The translations under genes and the position numbers were made by a program. A stretch of 52,529 nucleotides of DNA. Source: an uncultured Actinomycetes bacterium. Its GTDB lineage: Bacteria > Actinomycetota > Actinomycetes > Nanopelagicales > Nanopelagicaceae. The notes beneath the pieces were generated by a model. It saw only the letters and a list, made by a program, of their open reading frames with translations, had not been told where the DNA came from and searched no databases. The stretch lies in contig CAILJM010000004.1 of NCBI GenBank assembly GCA_903834515.1, positions 1-52,529 of the forward strand, in the 5' to 3' direction. Of this stretch, positions 9,343 through 17,811 are shown piece by piece (the stretch's first letter is position 1; every line of letters starts with the position of its first letter).

Positions 9343-11715
9343 GTGCCACAATCATGGAGCGATAACGCCCCCGCACCACAAGCGTTACAAGAACATGCTC
9401 ATCTCAAAGATTCGTTCTCCTATCGCATCAAAAAGACTTTGTTGGGAGAACCCCTCAACCGACATTCGCTATCACATCAACGCCTGAGCAAAACTTTCGC
9501 ACTTGGCATCCTCTCATCGGATTGCATCTCATCCTCTGCATATGGCTCTGAGCAGATCCTGCTCGCCTTGCTCCCCGCATTTGGCTTAGCCGCTTTCAAC
9601 ATCTTGATGCCTATGACCGCAATTGTTCTTGCAGTACTCGTCATTGTTACTTTTTCATATCGCGAAGTTGTTCAGATCTACACAAAATCTGGCGGAGCCT
9701 ACGTAGTTTCGCGAGATAACTTAGGCCCGATCTTCTCCCAGATCGCGGCTGTTGCGCTGATGCTCGATTACATAGTCACGGTAGCGATTCAATCATCGGC
9801 GGGCATCGATGCCATCATCTCGACTTTTACGGGTCTGCAGTCATACAAACTTTGGATGACACTCGCAGTTATCGCGCTCCTCACCTTTGGAAATCTTCGT
9901 GGCGTTAAAGAAGCTGGGGCTGCATTCGCATTTCCTACATATCTATTTGTGCTCTCACTTGTCACCGTCTTCGGCATGGGTATCTATCGAATGGCCCAGG
10001 GCACGCTCCCTAAATTTGATCCGACAGCACTTCATGGCGCCGTTGCGATTGGACAGGCAAAGGGGCTCCTCAATTTCGCAGCAATCTTCATCCTGCTTCG
10101 CGCTTTTGCAAATGGTGGTTCCTCACTCACTGGTCTCGAGGCTATTTCAGATGGTGTCTCTCTCTTCCGCGCACCTGAAGGGGTAAATGCACGAAAGACG
10201 CTCGTAGTCATGTCCACGATTCTGGGATCACTTGTATTCGGAGTCTCATACTTTGCACACCGTACCTGGGCTACTCCGTATGAAACTGGTACGCCTACTG
10301 TGATCTCCCAAATCGCTAAAGCAACTCTAGGAAATGGCGCCTTTGGAACCGTAATGTTCTATGTCGTACAGGGAACAACGATGTTGATCCTGATTACCGG
10401 AGCAAATACTGCATTCTCTGGCTTCCCTTATCTCGTGAACTTTGTCGCGAATGATGGATTCTTGCCTCGTCAGTTGACCAAGCGCGGACACCGCCTCGCA
10501 TTTTCAAACGGCATCATTCTTCTCGCCACAGGTGCAACTTTCCTCGTTGTTATTACGGGTGGATCGGTAAATCATCTCGTTGCCTTCTATGCCCTTGGAG
10601 TATTCACCGGCTTTGCACTTGTTGGTTTTGGGATGGGAAAGCGTGCACTTAATCAGAAAGGATCTGGCTGGCGCTATAAATTAATCGTCAACTGGGTCTC
10701 CGGAGTGGTTTCTGCAGCGATCATCGTCATCTTTGCAGTCGTGAAGTTCACTGAAGGTGCCTGGGTTATTTTGGCCATCACACCAATCATTGTCTTTGCA
10801 CTTATTCGCCTTAATCGCCAATATCGATTAGAGCAGGCAGCACTTCGCATTAGCGAATCTAGCTCTCGAGCAACGTCAATTACTCGACATGATGTTGCGG
10901 TTCTTGTTGATGCAGTCGATGTCGCGACAGTTGGTTCAGTCCGCTATGCCCGAAGCTTGAATCCTCGTGACCTCACGGCGGTACATTTTGTTATTGATGA
11001 TGTCCGTGCTGATGCAATAAAGGAAGCGTGGGCATCAAATGCTGCGCTGGCGGATGTCCCAATCGAATTCATTGATTGCCCCGATCGACGAATTGCAAAT
11101 GCAGCGGTGGATTATGCGATCCGGGCCACATCATCACCTGATGTTGAATTGACGCTTCTTCTGCCTCGTCGCTCATACTCACCATTACTTGGCAGATTGC
11201 TGCATGATCAGACCGCTGAAGAGATCGCCCGTCCTATCTCTCAACTCTCTCGCGTCGTTGCGACGATTGTTCCCTTTGATGTTGAAAAAATTATTTCTGG
11301 TGAGACTCAATTAGTTCACCCAGAACAATTCACCACAACGCAGACTCAGCAAACAGCACGGCCACAGACTCGAAGAATCGATGAACCTGCACCTGAATCT
11401 GAGGGCGAAATTTCTCATTACTCAGAGAATCGAATCCCAATCAATCAAGCAACCTGGCGAAAGCGTGCTCACGTGCGAGGGAAGGTCTCCTCAATCCGCA
11501 CGGCCCCATCAGGTGGCGCACCACGTGTAGAAGTCGAAGTGTGGGATGAAACCGGCGGAATAACCTTGCAATTCCTGGGTCGCAGAAATGTTGTAGGACT
11601 CGACGTTGGTTCAACCATCTGTGCCGAAGGTATGGTCGGAGAAGATGACGGTGCGCTCACAATATTGAATCCGTCGTACGAGATTATTATCGAAGGAACT
11701 CGTTCCCAACATTAA
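9343..11715 (+). CDS. APC-family permease with a C-terminal OB-fold domain
   Basis: A 790-residue protein with three parts. Residues about 45-500 form a 12-helix APC-superfamily permease (motif SSDCISSSAYGSEQILLALL), similar to the amino acid/potassium-type permease of mycobacterial trkAB loci (Rv2690c, from memory). Residues about 505-640 are a cytoplasmic alpha/beta region. After a polar linker, the last 91 residues look like an OB fold (AHVRGKVSSIR, VEVWDETGGITLQFLGRR, TILNPSYEI), matching small stand-alone OB proteins such as Rv2694c. The start is taken at GTG 9343 because AGAGGA lies 6 nt upstream; an ATG at 9304 would add 13 residues but has no ribosome site. Transported substrate unknown. 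Confidence 0.88.
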   Translation: MPQSWSDNAPAPQALQEHAHLKDSFSYRIKKTLLGEPLNRHSLSHQRLSKTFALGILSSDCISSSAYGSEQILLALLPAFGLAAFNILMPMTAIVLAVLVIVTFSYREVVQIYTKSGGAYVVSRDNLGPIFSQIAAVALMLDYIVTVAIQSSAGIDAIISTFTGLQSYKLWMTLAVIALLTFGNLRGVKEAGAAFAFPTYLFVLSLVTVFGMGIYRMAQGTLPKFDPTALHGAVAIGQAKGLLNFAAIFILLRAFANGGSSLTGLEAISDGVSLFRAPEGVNARKTLVVMSTILGSLVFGVSYFAHRTWATPYETGTPTVISQIAKATLGNGAFGTVMFYVVQGTTMLILITGANTAFSGFPYLVNFVANDGFLPRQLTKRGHRLAFSNGIILLATGATFLVVITGGSVNHLVAFYALGVFTGFALVGFGMGKRALNQKGSGWRYKLIVNWVSGVVSAAIIVIFAVVKFTEGAWVILAITPIIVFALIRLNRQYRLEQAALRISESSSRATSITRHDVAVLVDAVDVATVGSVRYARSLNPRDLTAVHFVIDDVRADAIKEAWASNAALADVPIEFIDCPDRRIANAAVDYAIRATSSPDVELTLLLPRRSYSPLLGRLLHDQTAEEIARPISQLSRVVATIVPFDVEKIISGETQLVHPEQFTTTQTQQTARPQTRRIDEPAPESEGEISHYSENRIPINQATWRKRAHVRGKVSSIRTAPSGGAPRVEVEVWDETGGITLQFLGRRNVVGLDVGSTICAEGMVGEDDGALTILNPSYEIIIEGTRSQH

Positions 11716-11736
11716 TATTTAGATGTGTAAGAAATC

Positions 11737-11826
11737 TGGCGGTGGCGGTGGGATTTGAACCCACGGTGGAGTTTCCCCCACTCACGCTTTCGAGGCGTGC
11801 TCTTTCGGCCGCTCAGACACGCCACC
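11737..11826 (-). tRNA. tRNA-Ser (CGA anticodon)
   Basis: Complete class II tRNA on the minus strand. The acceptor GGTGGCG pairs with CGCCACC, anticodon loop CTCGAAA carries CGA (reads UCG), a long variable arm is built around GTGGGGGAAACTCCAC, the T loop is GGTTCAAATCC, and CCA is encoded (11737-11739). It starts 16 nt after the tadA stop and may be read through from that operon. Confidence 0.97.
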
Positions 11827-11842
11827 ATGGGCGAGCCTATTA

Positions 11843-12304
11843 CTAACGCTGGGCTTTAAAAAATTCTGTTAACAAAGCGGCGCATTCGTTCTCCATGACG
11901 CCAGAAATTACTTCAACCTGATGAACCGCCCGTGGGTCGCGCAAAATATCCCAGACGGAGCCAACTGCCCCAGCCTTCTCATCCCAAGCACCAAAGACCA
12001 CGCTCTTTATCCGCGCTTGCGAGATTGCACCAGCACACATCGCACAGGGCTCAAGAGTGACAACGAGTGTATGACCATCAAGGCGCCATGAACCCTTCTT
12101 CAACGCTGCTTCGCGCATTGCAACAATCTCGGCGTGAGCTGTTGGATCGTGATCACGTTCTCGAAGATTATGTCCGACGCCAACAATCTCACCTGCTTCG
12201 TTAAGAACCAACGCTCCAACAGGTACATCACCGCTCGCAGTTGCTGAGTCTGCAACTTCAAGGGCTTCTAGCATCGCCTTTTTGTTATCAATCATAAAGT
12301 TCAT
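11843..12304 (-). CDS. tadA: tRNA-specific adenosine deaminase TadA
   Basis: Converts A34 to inosine in tRNA-Arg(ACG). The 153-residue protein has the zinc-deaminase signature HAE (His57, Glu59) and PCAMC (Cys87, Cys90). Its start overlaps the end of the upstream partner gene by 17 bp, and an alternative ATG at 12295 would still overlap it; both fit translational coupling. Gene order partner-tadA-tRNA-Ser on one strand suggests one transcription unit. Confidence 0.95.
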   Translation of the reverse strand: MNFMIDNKKAMLEALEVADSATASGDVPVGALVLNEAGEIVGVGHNLRERDHDPTAHAEIVAMREAALKKGSWRLDGHTLVVTLEPCAMCAGAISQARIKSVVFGAWDEKAGAVGSVWDILRDPRAVHQVEVISGVMENECAALLTEFFKAQR

Positions 12305-12737
12305 CGAATTGAGTTCCGAAACCTAAGCGATGAGCAATTGCAGAGATCGCCTCGTCAGGGAATAACTCGGGATCTGATGCGAGCGCTTCAATCTCCATAA
12401 CGCTCATTCCGAGGTCGACGAGCAAGTCGATATCACCGCCGGGTTGAGATTCATCCTCTTCCTCTGGAAAAGGCAGGTCCAGGACATCAACGAGATCCGC
12501 TGCGAGATCGCTCTCGAGTGCAAAGGTCACATCACTAATCATCATCTGTAATGAGCTTCCAAGTGCGCGAGCGACAATAAAGTAATCCTCATCGATAGCC
12601 ATGAGACCGACTGCGCCTCCATTAGTGCGCTGCCCCTTGAGGCGGTCGATGATCTCAGTGAGATCATCGGTGGCGAGTTCGGCGACCGACCAACGGCCAT
12701 CTTCATGCCATGCAACCACGCCAATATCGTTAGCCAT
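12288..12737 (-). CDS. tRNA adenosine deaminase-associated protein
   Basis: A 149-residue acidic protein of the family found directly upstream of tadA in Actinobacteria; its biochemical role is not established. The first half (VVAWHEDGRWSVAELA, AIDEDYFIVARA) looks like a small alpha/beta domain, and the centre holds a strongly acidic patch (PFPEEEDESQPGGDID, about residues 89-104). It overlaps tadA by 17 bp. The start at 12737 is supported by TACTAT 6 nt upstream, in a 22-bp gap shared with the divergent upp gene. Confidence 0.88.
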   Translation of the reverse strand: MANDIGVVAWHEDGRWSVAELATDDLTEIIDRLKGQRTNGGAVGLMAIDEDYFIVARALGSSLQMMISDVTFALESDLAADLVDVLDLPFPEEEDESQPGGDIDLLVDLGMSVMEIEALASDPELFPDEAISAIAHRLGFGTQFDELYD

Positions 12738-12743
12738 GTGCTC

Positions 12744-12749
12744 ATAGTA
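12744..12749 (-). promoter_or_regulatory. Candidate -10 box TACTAT of the tadA operon
   Basis: TACTAT (complement of 12744-12749) lies 6 nt before the ATG at 12737, with no Shine-Dalgarno. It overlaps by two bases the -10 box proposed for upp on the other strand. Confidence 0.5.
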
Positions 12750-12753
12750 GGCT
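12748..12753 (+). promoter_or_regulatory. Candidate -10 box TAGGCT of upp
   Basis: TAGGCT lies 6 nt before the upp ATG (12760), with no Shine-Dalgarno. It shares bases 12748-12749 with the opposite -10 box of the tadA operon. Confidence 0.5.
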
Positions 12754-12759
12754 CGGAAT

Positions 12760-13398
12760 ATGAAGATTCACATAGCCGAGCACCCACTTATTAGTCACAA
12801 GCTGACAGTTCTGCGCGATCAACGAACAAAATCTCCAACATTTCGCCAATTAACAGAAGAGATCGTGACTTTGCTCGCCTACGAGGCGACTCGCGAGATT
12901 AAGACAGTTCCAGCAACCGTGATGACACCGGTAGCACTCTTTGAAGGACTCGAGCTGGCTCAGCCACGTCCAGTTGTTGTACCCATTTTGCGCGCTGGAC
13001 TTGGAATGCTCGAAGGGATGACCCGACTCATTCCTACAGCAGAAGTTGGATTCTTAGGAATGGTACGTGACCATGTCACGTTACAAGCATCTACCTATGC
13101 CAACCGCCTTCCAGAGAACCTCGAAGGACGTCAGTGCTACATCTTGGATCCAATGCTTGCTACGGGTGGCACATTAATCGCAGCTATCGAGTATCTCTTC
13201 GAGAGAGGTGCAACAGATATCACCGCAATCACAATTTTGAGCGCCCCCGAGGGAATTGCGGCAGTGGAAGAGGCTTTTGCTGGTAAAGATCAGAACATCA
13301 CGCTCGTGACAGGCGCAGTCGACGCTAAACTCAACGAGAATGGTTACATCGTCCCAGGCCTTGGTGACGCCGGAGATCGTCTATACGGAGTTGTGTAA
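12760..13398 (+). CDS. upp: Uracil phosphoribosyltransferase
   Basis: Salvages uracil to UMP using PRPP. The 212-residue protein has the length of the family, the motif PILRAGLGM (residues 75-83) and the PRPP-binding loop [10 protein letters not shown] (128-137), and ends with the uracil-binding region [13 protein letters not shown]. Its stop codon abuts the ATG of the malic enzyme gene, so both are likely on one mRNA. The promoter lies in a 22-bp gap opposite the tadA operon and the mRNA is probably leaderless. Confidence 0.97.
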   Translation: MKIHIAEHPLISHKLTVLRDQRTKSPTFRQLTEEIVTLLAYEATREIKTVPATVMTPVALFEGLELAQPRPVVVPILRAGLGMLEGMTRLIPTAEVGFLGMVRDHVTLQASTYANRLPENLEGRQCYILDPMLATGGTLIAAIEYLFERGATDITAITILSAPEGIAAVEEAFAGKDQNITLVTGAVDAKLNENGYIVPGLGDAGDRLYGVV

Positions 13399-14715
13399 AT
13401 GTCATCAACAAGCCCAGGATATGGAATCACGATTCGTGTTGAGGGTCCACCCTCCGCACAGCCAGTAGCAGAAGTCACTAATGCGATCGTTGCAGCAGGA
13501 GCCAGCATCACTGCACTCGACGTCGTCGAATCCCATCTTGATCATGTAGTTATTGACGTAACCTGTGATGCAATCGATGCAGATCACGCAGAACGTATCA
13601 GTGCTGCAATCTCGCAACGTCCAGATCTTACGGTTCGTAAAGTTTCAGATCGGACCTTTCTTCTGCACCTTGGTGGAAAGATTGAGATTCAATCGAAGGT
13701 CCCACTCAAAACTCGCGATGATCTCTCGCGTGCCTACACACCTGGTGTCGCTCGGATTAGTCAGGCAATTGCAAAGGATCCATCCGATGCTCGTCGATTA
13801 ACAATTAAGCGCAATACCGTTGCAGTGGTCACCGACGGATCTGCAGTGTTGGGTTTAGGAAATATTGGTCCCGCAGCGGCGCTCCCTGTTATGGAAGGAA
13901 AAGCAGCGTTATTTAAGCGTTTTGCCGATGTCGATGCCTGGCCCGTCTGTCTTGATACGCAAGATGTCGATGAGATTGTACGTACTGTCCAGATTATTGC
14001 CCCCGTCTATGGCGGCATTAATCTCGAAGATATCTCAGCTCCGCGCTGCTTTGAGATCGAAGCGCGCCTTCGCGACTTGCTCGATATTCCAGTATTTCAT
14101 GATGATCAACACGGCACGGCCATCGTCGTTCTCGCTGCGTTAAAGAATGCTCTGAAATTCGTGAAGAAGGATCTCGCAGAAGCAAGAATCGTCATGAGTG
14201 GTGCTGGCGCTGCCGGTACCGCCGTAGCGAATTTGTTGCGCACCGCAGGAGCGAAAACGATTCAAGCCTTTGATAAAGATGGCGCTGTCGGTGACTTTAA
14301 CGGGACAATTCATGACGCGATGGTTGGCGCAGATATCTTTATCGGTGTAAGTGCACCCAATGTACTTACTGAGCAAGATGTAGCTTCAATGGCACCTGGT
14401 GCTATCGTCTTTGCACTCGCAAATCCTGATCCCGAGATTGATCCGGTGATTGCCAGAAAATATGCTGCGGTCGTCGCTACAGGCCGAAGTGATCAACCAA
14501 ACCAGATCAACAATGTGCTGGCCTTTCCTGGAATCTTCCGCGGACTTCTCGATGGACGTATTACCAAGATCACTGATGAAATGTTAGTCGCTGCATCGGA
14601 TGCAATCTCCGAATGTGTTTCGGCAGATCAGCTCAATGCGAACTTCATTATTCCCAGCGTCTTTGATGCCCGCGTGGTGTCCAATGTTGCTGCGGCAGTT
14701 CGAAAGTTTGGTTAA
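13399..14715 (+). CDS. NAD-type malic enzyme with N-terminal ACT-like domain
   Basis: Oxidatively decarboxylates malate to pyruvate. Of 438 residues, the first 80 or so read as an ACT-like ligand-binding domain (GITIRVEGPPSAQPVAEVTNA), which suggests allosteric control. The catalytic part begins near residue 90, with SRAYTPGVA (tyrosine of the active site), VTDGSAVLGLGNIGP, the metal-site region FHDDQHGTA and the Rossmann loop SGAGAAG. It starts one base after the upp stop. Its TAA shares the palindrome TTAA with the stop of the convergent ABC-F gene. NAD versus NADP use cannot be told from sequence alone. Confidence 0.93.
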   Translation: MSSTSPGYGITIRVEGPPSAQPVAEVTNAIVAAGASITALDVVESHLDHVVIDVTCDAIDADHAERISAAISQRPDLTVRKVSDRTFLLHLGGKIEIQSKVPLKTRDDLSRAYTPGVARISQAIAKDPSDARRLTIKRNTVAVVTDGSAVLGLGNIGPAAALPVMEGKAALFKRFADVDAWPVCLDTQDVDEIVRTVQIIAPVYGGINLEDISAPRCFEIEARLRDLLDIPVFHDDQHGTAIVVLAALKNALKFVKKDLAEARIVMSGAGAAGTAVANLLRTAGAKTIQAFDKDGAVGDFNGTIHDAMVGADIFIGVSAPNVLTEQDVASMAPGAIVFALANPDPEIDPVIARKYAAVVATGRSDQPNQINNVLAFPGIFRGLLDGRITKITDEMLVAASDAISECVSADQLNANFIIPSVFDARVVSNVAAAVRKFG

Positions 14716-16490
14716 TTTAATTCCTCGAGCGCTGAGGTAGCGATCAACCACTGCTCTTCGAGTTCGCTCTTGCGAGCTAAATTGGCAGAGAGCGCGGCAC
14801 TGACTTCCGCTAACTTCTCGTACTCCATCGCATATTCAGCTTGCTGCCCCAAGAGATTGGCATGCTCGATATCGGCCTTCTCGATCTGACGATCGAGCTT
14901 GGTAATCTCTTTCTTGAGATCGCGCTGCTGCGCAGCAGTTGAAACACCCGAGGTACTCTTTTGTTGAACAACTTCTGCGCCGCGAGAACGACGCAATTGA
15001 AGATACTGCTCAACACCCCCGGGTAGATCTCGCAGGGTCTTATTTCCAAGAAGTCCTACAAAACGGTCGCAAACCCGTTCTAAAAAGTAGCGATCGTGGG
15101 AGATGACTAGCATCGTGCCGCCAAAAGAGTCCAGGAGGTCCTCAAGGGCTGTGAGCGTCTCAACATCGAAATCGTTTGTTGGTTCATCGAGAATCAAGAC
15201 ATTGGGGCTATCCATCAAGAGACGTGTGAGTTGAAGCCTGCGGCGCTCACCTCCCGAGAGATCGCCCACTGGCGTCCACTGGGCATCTTTGGAGAATCCA
15301 AGGCGTTCACAGAGTTGCGAGGCGCTCAATTCTTTTCCATTGCCAAGTTGCACTCGGTTAGCGATCTTTTCAACCGCTTCCAGAACTCGCCATGTGGGAT
15401 CTAACTCTTCAAGATGTTGTGAAAGATAGGCGGGTTTTACCGTAACACCGGTAACAAGTTTTCCTGCACTTACTTTATTTTCACCAATGAGTGTTCGGAT
15501 GAGTGTGGTCTTTCCTGCCCCATTCACACCAACAATTCCAATGCGATCACCAGGACCCAGGTTCCAGTAAATATCTTTAAGTAACTCTTTATCTCCTGCC
15601 TTAATCTCAGCTTGGTGAAGTTCGTAGACGGTATTGCCGAGACGATTTTGGGCGAAGTTTAAGAGTTCGGCCTCATTACGCGGTGGTGGCTCATTTGCGA
15701 TTAAAGTGTTAGCTGCTTCAATCCGAAACTTCGGTTTGGCTGTTCGAGCTGGTGCACCTCGGCGGAGCCATGCCAACTCTTTGCGAATCAACATATTGCG
15801 CTTGCTATCTTCCACACTCATCTGCCGTGATCGCTCTGCTTTAGAGAGAACATAGGCCGAGTACCCGCCCTCGTAAGTCTTTATCTCACCATCAACAACT
15901 TCCCAGATCTGTTCTGAGATTTCATCCAAGAACCAACGATCGTGGGTAATGACCATAACTGCCAGATCCACGCGAGATTTAATATGTGCGGCGAGCCAAG
16001 CAACTCCTTCGACATCTAAATGGTTTGTCGGCTCATCAAGGAGCAAGAGATCGAGATCTGCAACGAGAAGCTTGGCGAGATTAACGCGACGACGTTCGCC
16101 TCCGCTCAATGAGTGAAAATCTCGATCCAGTAGGTGGTCGTCAAAGCCACCGAAGAGCCCAGTAAAAATTTCACGAATATCCACGCTCGAAGCCCATTCG
16201 TGCTTCTCTTTTTGGCCAAGCACGACATCACGGACGCTTGCCCCTGCAGCCGCAGTATCAGCCTGACTCAGGATTCCCATCGAGAGTGAAGAGCCCTTAG
16301 CCACTCGACCGCTATCTGGTTCCTCGATTCCGGCGAGCACCTTCATGAGCGTGGATTTTCCGCCGCCGTTTCGGCCAACAACGCCGATGCGCTCCGCGGC
16401 ATTTATTCCGAGTGAGACATTATCGAGAAGGGGTTTGATTCCAAAGGATTTTGAGACCGCTTCAAGGTTAATAAGATTTTTTACGGCCAT
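14712..16490 (-). CDS. ABC-F family ATPase, Uup-like
   Basis: A 592-residue soluble protein with two ABC ATPase domains and no membrane segments, so it belongs to the ribosome-acting ABC-F group and is not a transporter. First domain: Walker A GRNGGGKST, signature LSGGERRR, Walker B LLLLDEP. Second domain: Walker A GVNGAGKTT, signature LSGGERRR, Walker B VLILDEP. The inter-domain linker is rich in Lys/Arg and the last 80 residues form a charged helical tail as in Uup. These proteins act on ribosomes or replication structures; the cellular role here is not known. The start is backed by TAGTAT 6 nt upstream. Confidence 0.92.
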   Translation of the reverse strand: MAVKNLINLEAVSKSFGIKPLLDNVSLGINAAERIGVVGRNGGGKSTLMKVLAGIEEPDSGRVAKGSSLSMGILSQADTAAAGASVRDVVLGQKEKHEWASSVDIREIFTGLFGGFDDHLLDRDFHSLSGGERRRVNLAKLLVADLDLLLLDEPTNHLDVEGVAWLAAHIKSRVDLAVMVITHDRWFLDEISEQIWEVVDGEIKTYEGGYSAYVLSKAERSRQMSVEDSKRNMLIRKELAWLRRGAPARTAKPKFRIEAANTLIANEPPPRNEAELLNFAQNRLGNTVYELHQAEIKAGDKELLKDIYWNLGPGDRIGIVGVNGAGKTTLIRTLIGENKVSAGKLVTGVTVKPAYLSQHLEELDPTWRVLEAVEKIANRVQLGNGKELSASQLCERLGFSKDAQWTPVGDLSGGERRRLQLTRLLMDSPNVLILDEPTNDFDVETLTALEDLLDSFGGTMLVISHDRYFLERVCDRFVGLLGNKTLRDLPGGVEQYLQLRRSRGAEVVQQKSTSGVSTAAQQRDLKKEITKLDRQIEKADIEHANLLGQQAEYAMEYEKLAEVSAALSANLARKSELEEQWLIATSALEELN

Positions 16491-16496
16491 TGGAAA

Positions 16497-16502
16497 ATAC
16501 TA
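16497..16502 (-). promoter_or_regulatory. Candidate -10 box TAGTAT of the ABC-F gene
   Basis: TAGTAT (complement of 16497-16502) lies 6 nt before the ATG at 16490, the leaderless spacing seen at many genes in this window. Confidence 0.5.
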
Positions 16503-16524
16503 GTTGATTCTGTTGAGATCAAGA

Positions 16525-16530
16525 TAAAGT
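16525..16530 (+). promoter_or_regulatory. Candidate -10 box TAAAGT of kynU
   Basis: TAAAGT lies 6 nt before the kynU ATG. A short AAGG in the spacer is too close to serve as a normal ribosome site. A TTGATT at 16504-16509 could be a -35 with a short 15-nt spacer. Confidence 0.45.
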
Positions 16531-16536
16531 AAGGAA

Positions 16537-17811
16537 ATGGCTATTACAGATCGTCAATATGCGCTCGATTTAGATGCAGAAGATCCCCTCGCAAAATTTC
16601 GAGATGAATTCATCAATAACACCCCCGAGATGTGCTACTTAGATGGAAATTCACTCGGTCGCCTGCCTAAGCGCACCGTTAAAGCAGTCAATGATTTCAT
16701 GCTCAACGAATGGGCAAATGAGGTTGTTGATGGTTGGTCGCACTGGATTGATGAGGCTCAGCCAACCGGTGATTTGATTGGACGTGCAGCGCTGGGGGCC
16801 GCAGCAGGACAAGTATTGGCATGCGACACCACATCTGTAAATTTCTTTCAATTGATCGGTGCAGCCCTACGCGCGCGACCAGATCGCAAGACAATCATTA
16901 TCGATGCCGCAAACTTTCCAACTGATCGATACATTATTCAAGGATATGCCGAGCGCCATGGCCTTACATTGATCACAATCGACAATGAGGAAGGTAGCGA
17001 TTGCGCACATGAACGCATAACACCTGAGATTCTCGAGAAGTACCTCTCGCAGGATGTAGCAGTCGTCACGCTTGAAGTTATTCAATATCGCTCGGGTGCA
17101 CGTAACGATATAAAGGCAATCACCGATCTCTGCCGAAGTTATGGCGCATTAGTAGTCTGGGATGCATCCCATGCCGTCGGTGCGATTGAGATGAATCTCG
17201 ATGAGAGCGGCGCTGATCTTGCAGTTGGTTGCACCTACAAATATGGAAATTCAGGTCCGGGTGCGCCGGCATGGCTCTTTGTCGCAAAGCGAATGCAAGC
17301 AGAACTTCAGGTTCCGATTCAGGGGTGGTTTGCTCAGAAGGATCAGTTTGCGATGGGCCCAGAGTTTGAGAAGAGTAAAGATATTCGTGGTTTTCAAATC
17401 GCAAGCCCTTCAATCATGGGGCTGAGGGTTATTCGTTCATCCTTTGAAATCATTGAAGAGGCTGGTATCGATGCCATCGCGCAAAAATGCGCAATCGGTA
17501 CCGAGATGATGATCGGCCTCTTTGACGAATGGCTAGCACCTCTTGGTTTTACGCTCAATACTTCACGAAATCCCAAGGAGCGTGGTGGTCATATCTCCTT
17601 GGTCCATCCCGAAGCTAAGCGCATCGCCGTTGCACTTCGCCAATTTGCCAATGTCATCCCTGATTACCGGGAGCCAAATTCAGTGCGAGTTGCGATTAGT
17701 CCGCTTCCGACAAGTTATGTCGAGGTCTGGGATGGATTCCAGCGCCTGCGCGATCTCGTCAGCACAAGACAGTACGAGAAGATCAGCGTGGAATCGCAGC
17801 GTGTCTCATGA
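16537..17811 (+). CDS. kynU: Kynureninase
   Basis: PLP enzyme that cleaves kynurenine to anthranilate and alanine. The 424-residue protein has the family N-terminus (YLDGNSLGRLP, residues 34-44), the cofactor aspartate in WDASHAVG (Asp209, His212) and the PLP lysine Lys235 in CTYKYGNSGPG. Length matches bacterial kynureninases. It overlaps the tryptophan dioxygenase gene by 4 bp (ATGA), so the two form a short operon for tryptophan breakdown. A kynurenine formamidase gene, needed between the two steps, is not adjacent. Confidence 0.96.
   Translation: MAITDRQYALDLDAEDPLAKFRDEFINNTPEMCYLDGNSLGRLPKRTVKAVNDFMLNEWANEVVDGWSHWIDEAQPTGDLIGRAALGAAAGQVLACDTTSVNFFQLIGAALRARPDRKTIIIDAANFPTDRYIIQGYAERHGLTLITIDNEEGSDCAHERITPEILEKYLSQDVAVVTLEVIQYRSGARNDIKAITDLCRSYGALVVWDASHAVGAIEMNLDESGADLAVGCTYKYGNSGPGAPAWLFVAKRMQAELQVPIQGWFAQKDQFAMGPEFEKSKDIRGFQIASPSIMGLRVIRSSFEIIEEAGIDAIAQKCAIGTEMMIGLFDEWLAPLGFTLNTSRNPKERGGHISLVHPEAKRIAVALRQFANVIPDYREPNSVRVAISPLPTSYVEVWDGFQRLRDLVSTRQYEKISVESQRVS

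Noticed and set aside
12413-12438. GTCGA-like inverted repeat in the tadA-partner gene as a third LacI operator
   Set aside because: The arm spacing is 6 nt, not 4, and it is within coding sequence far from the sugar genes.
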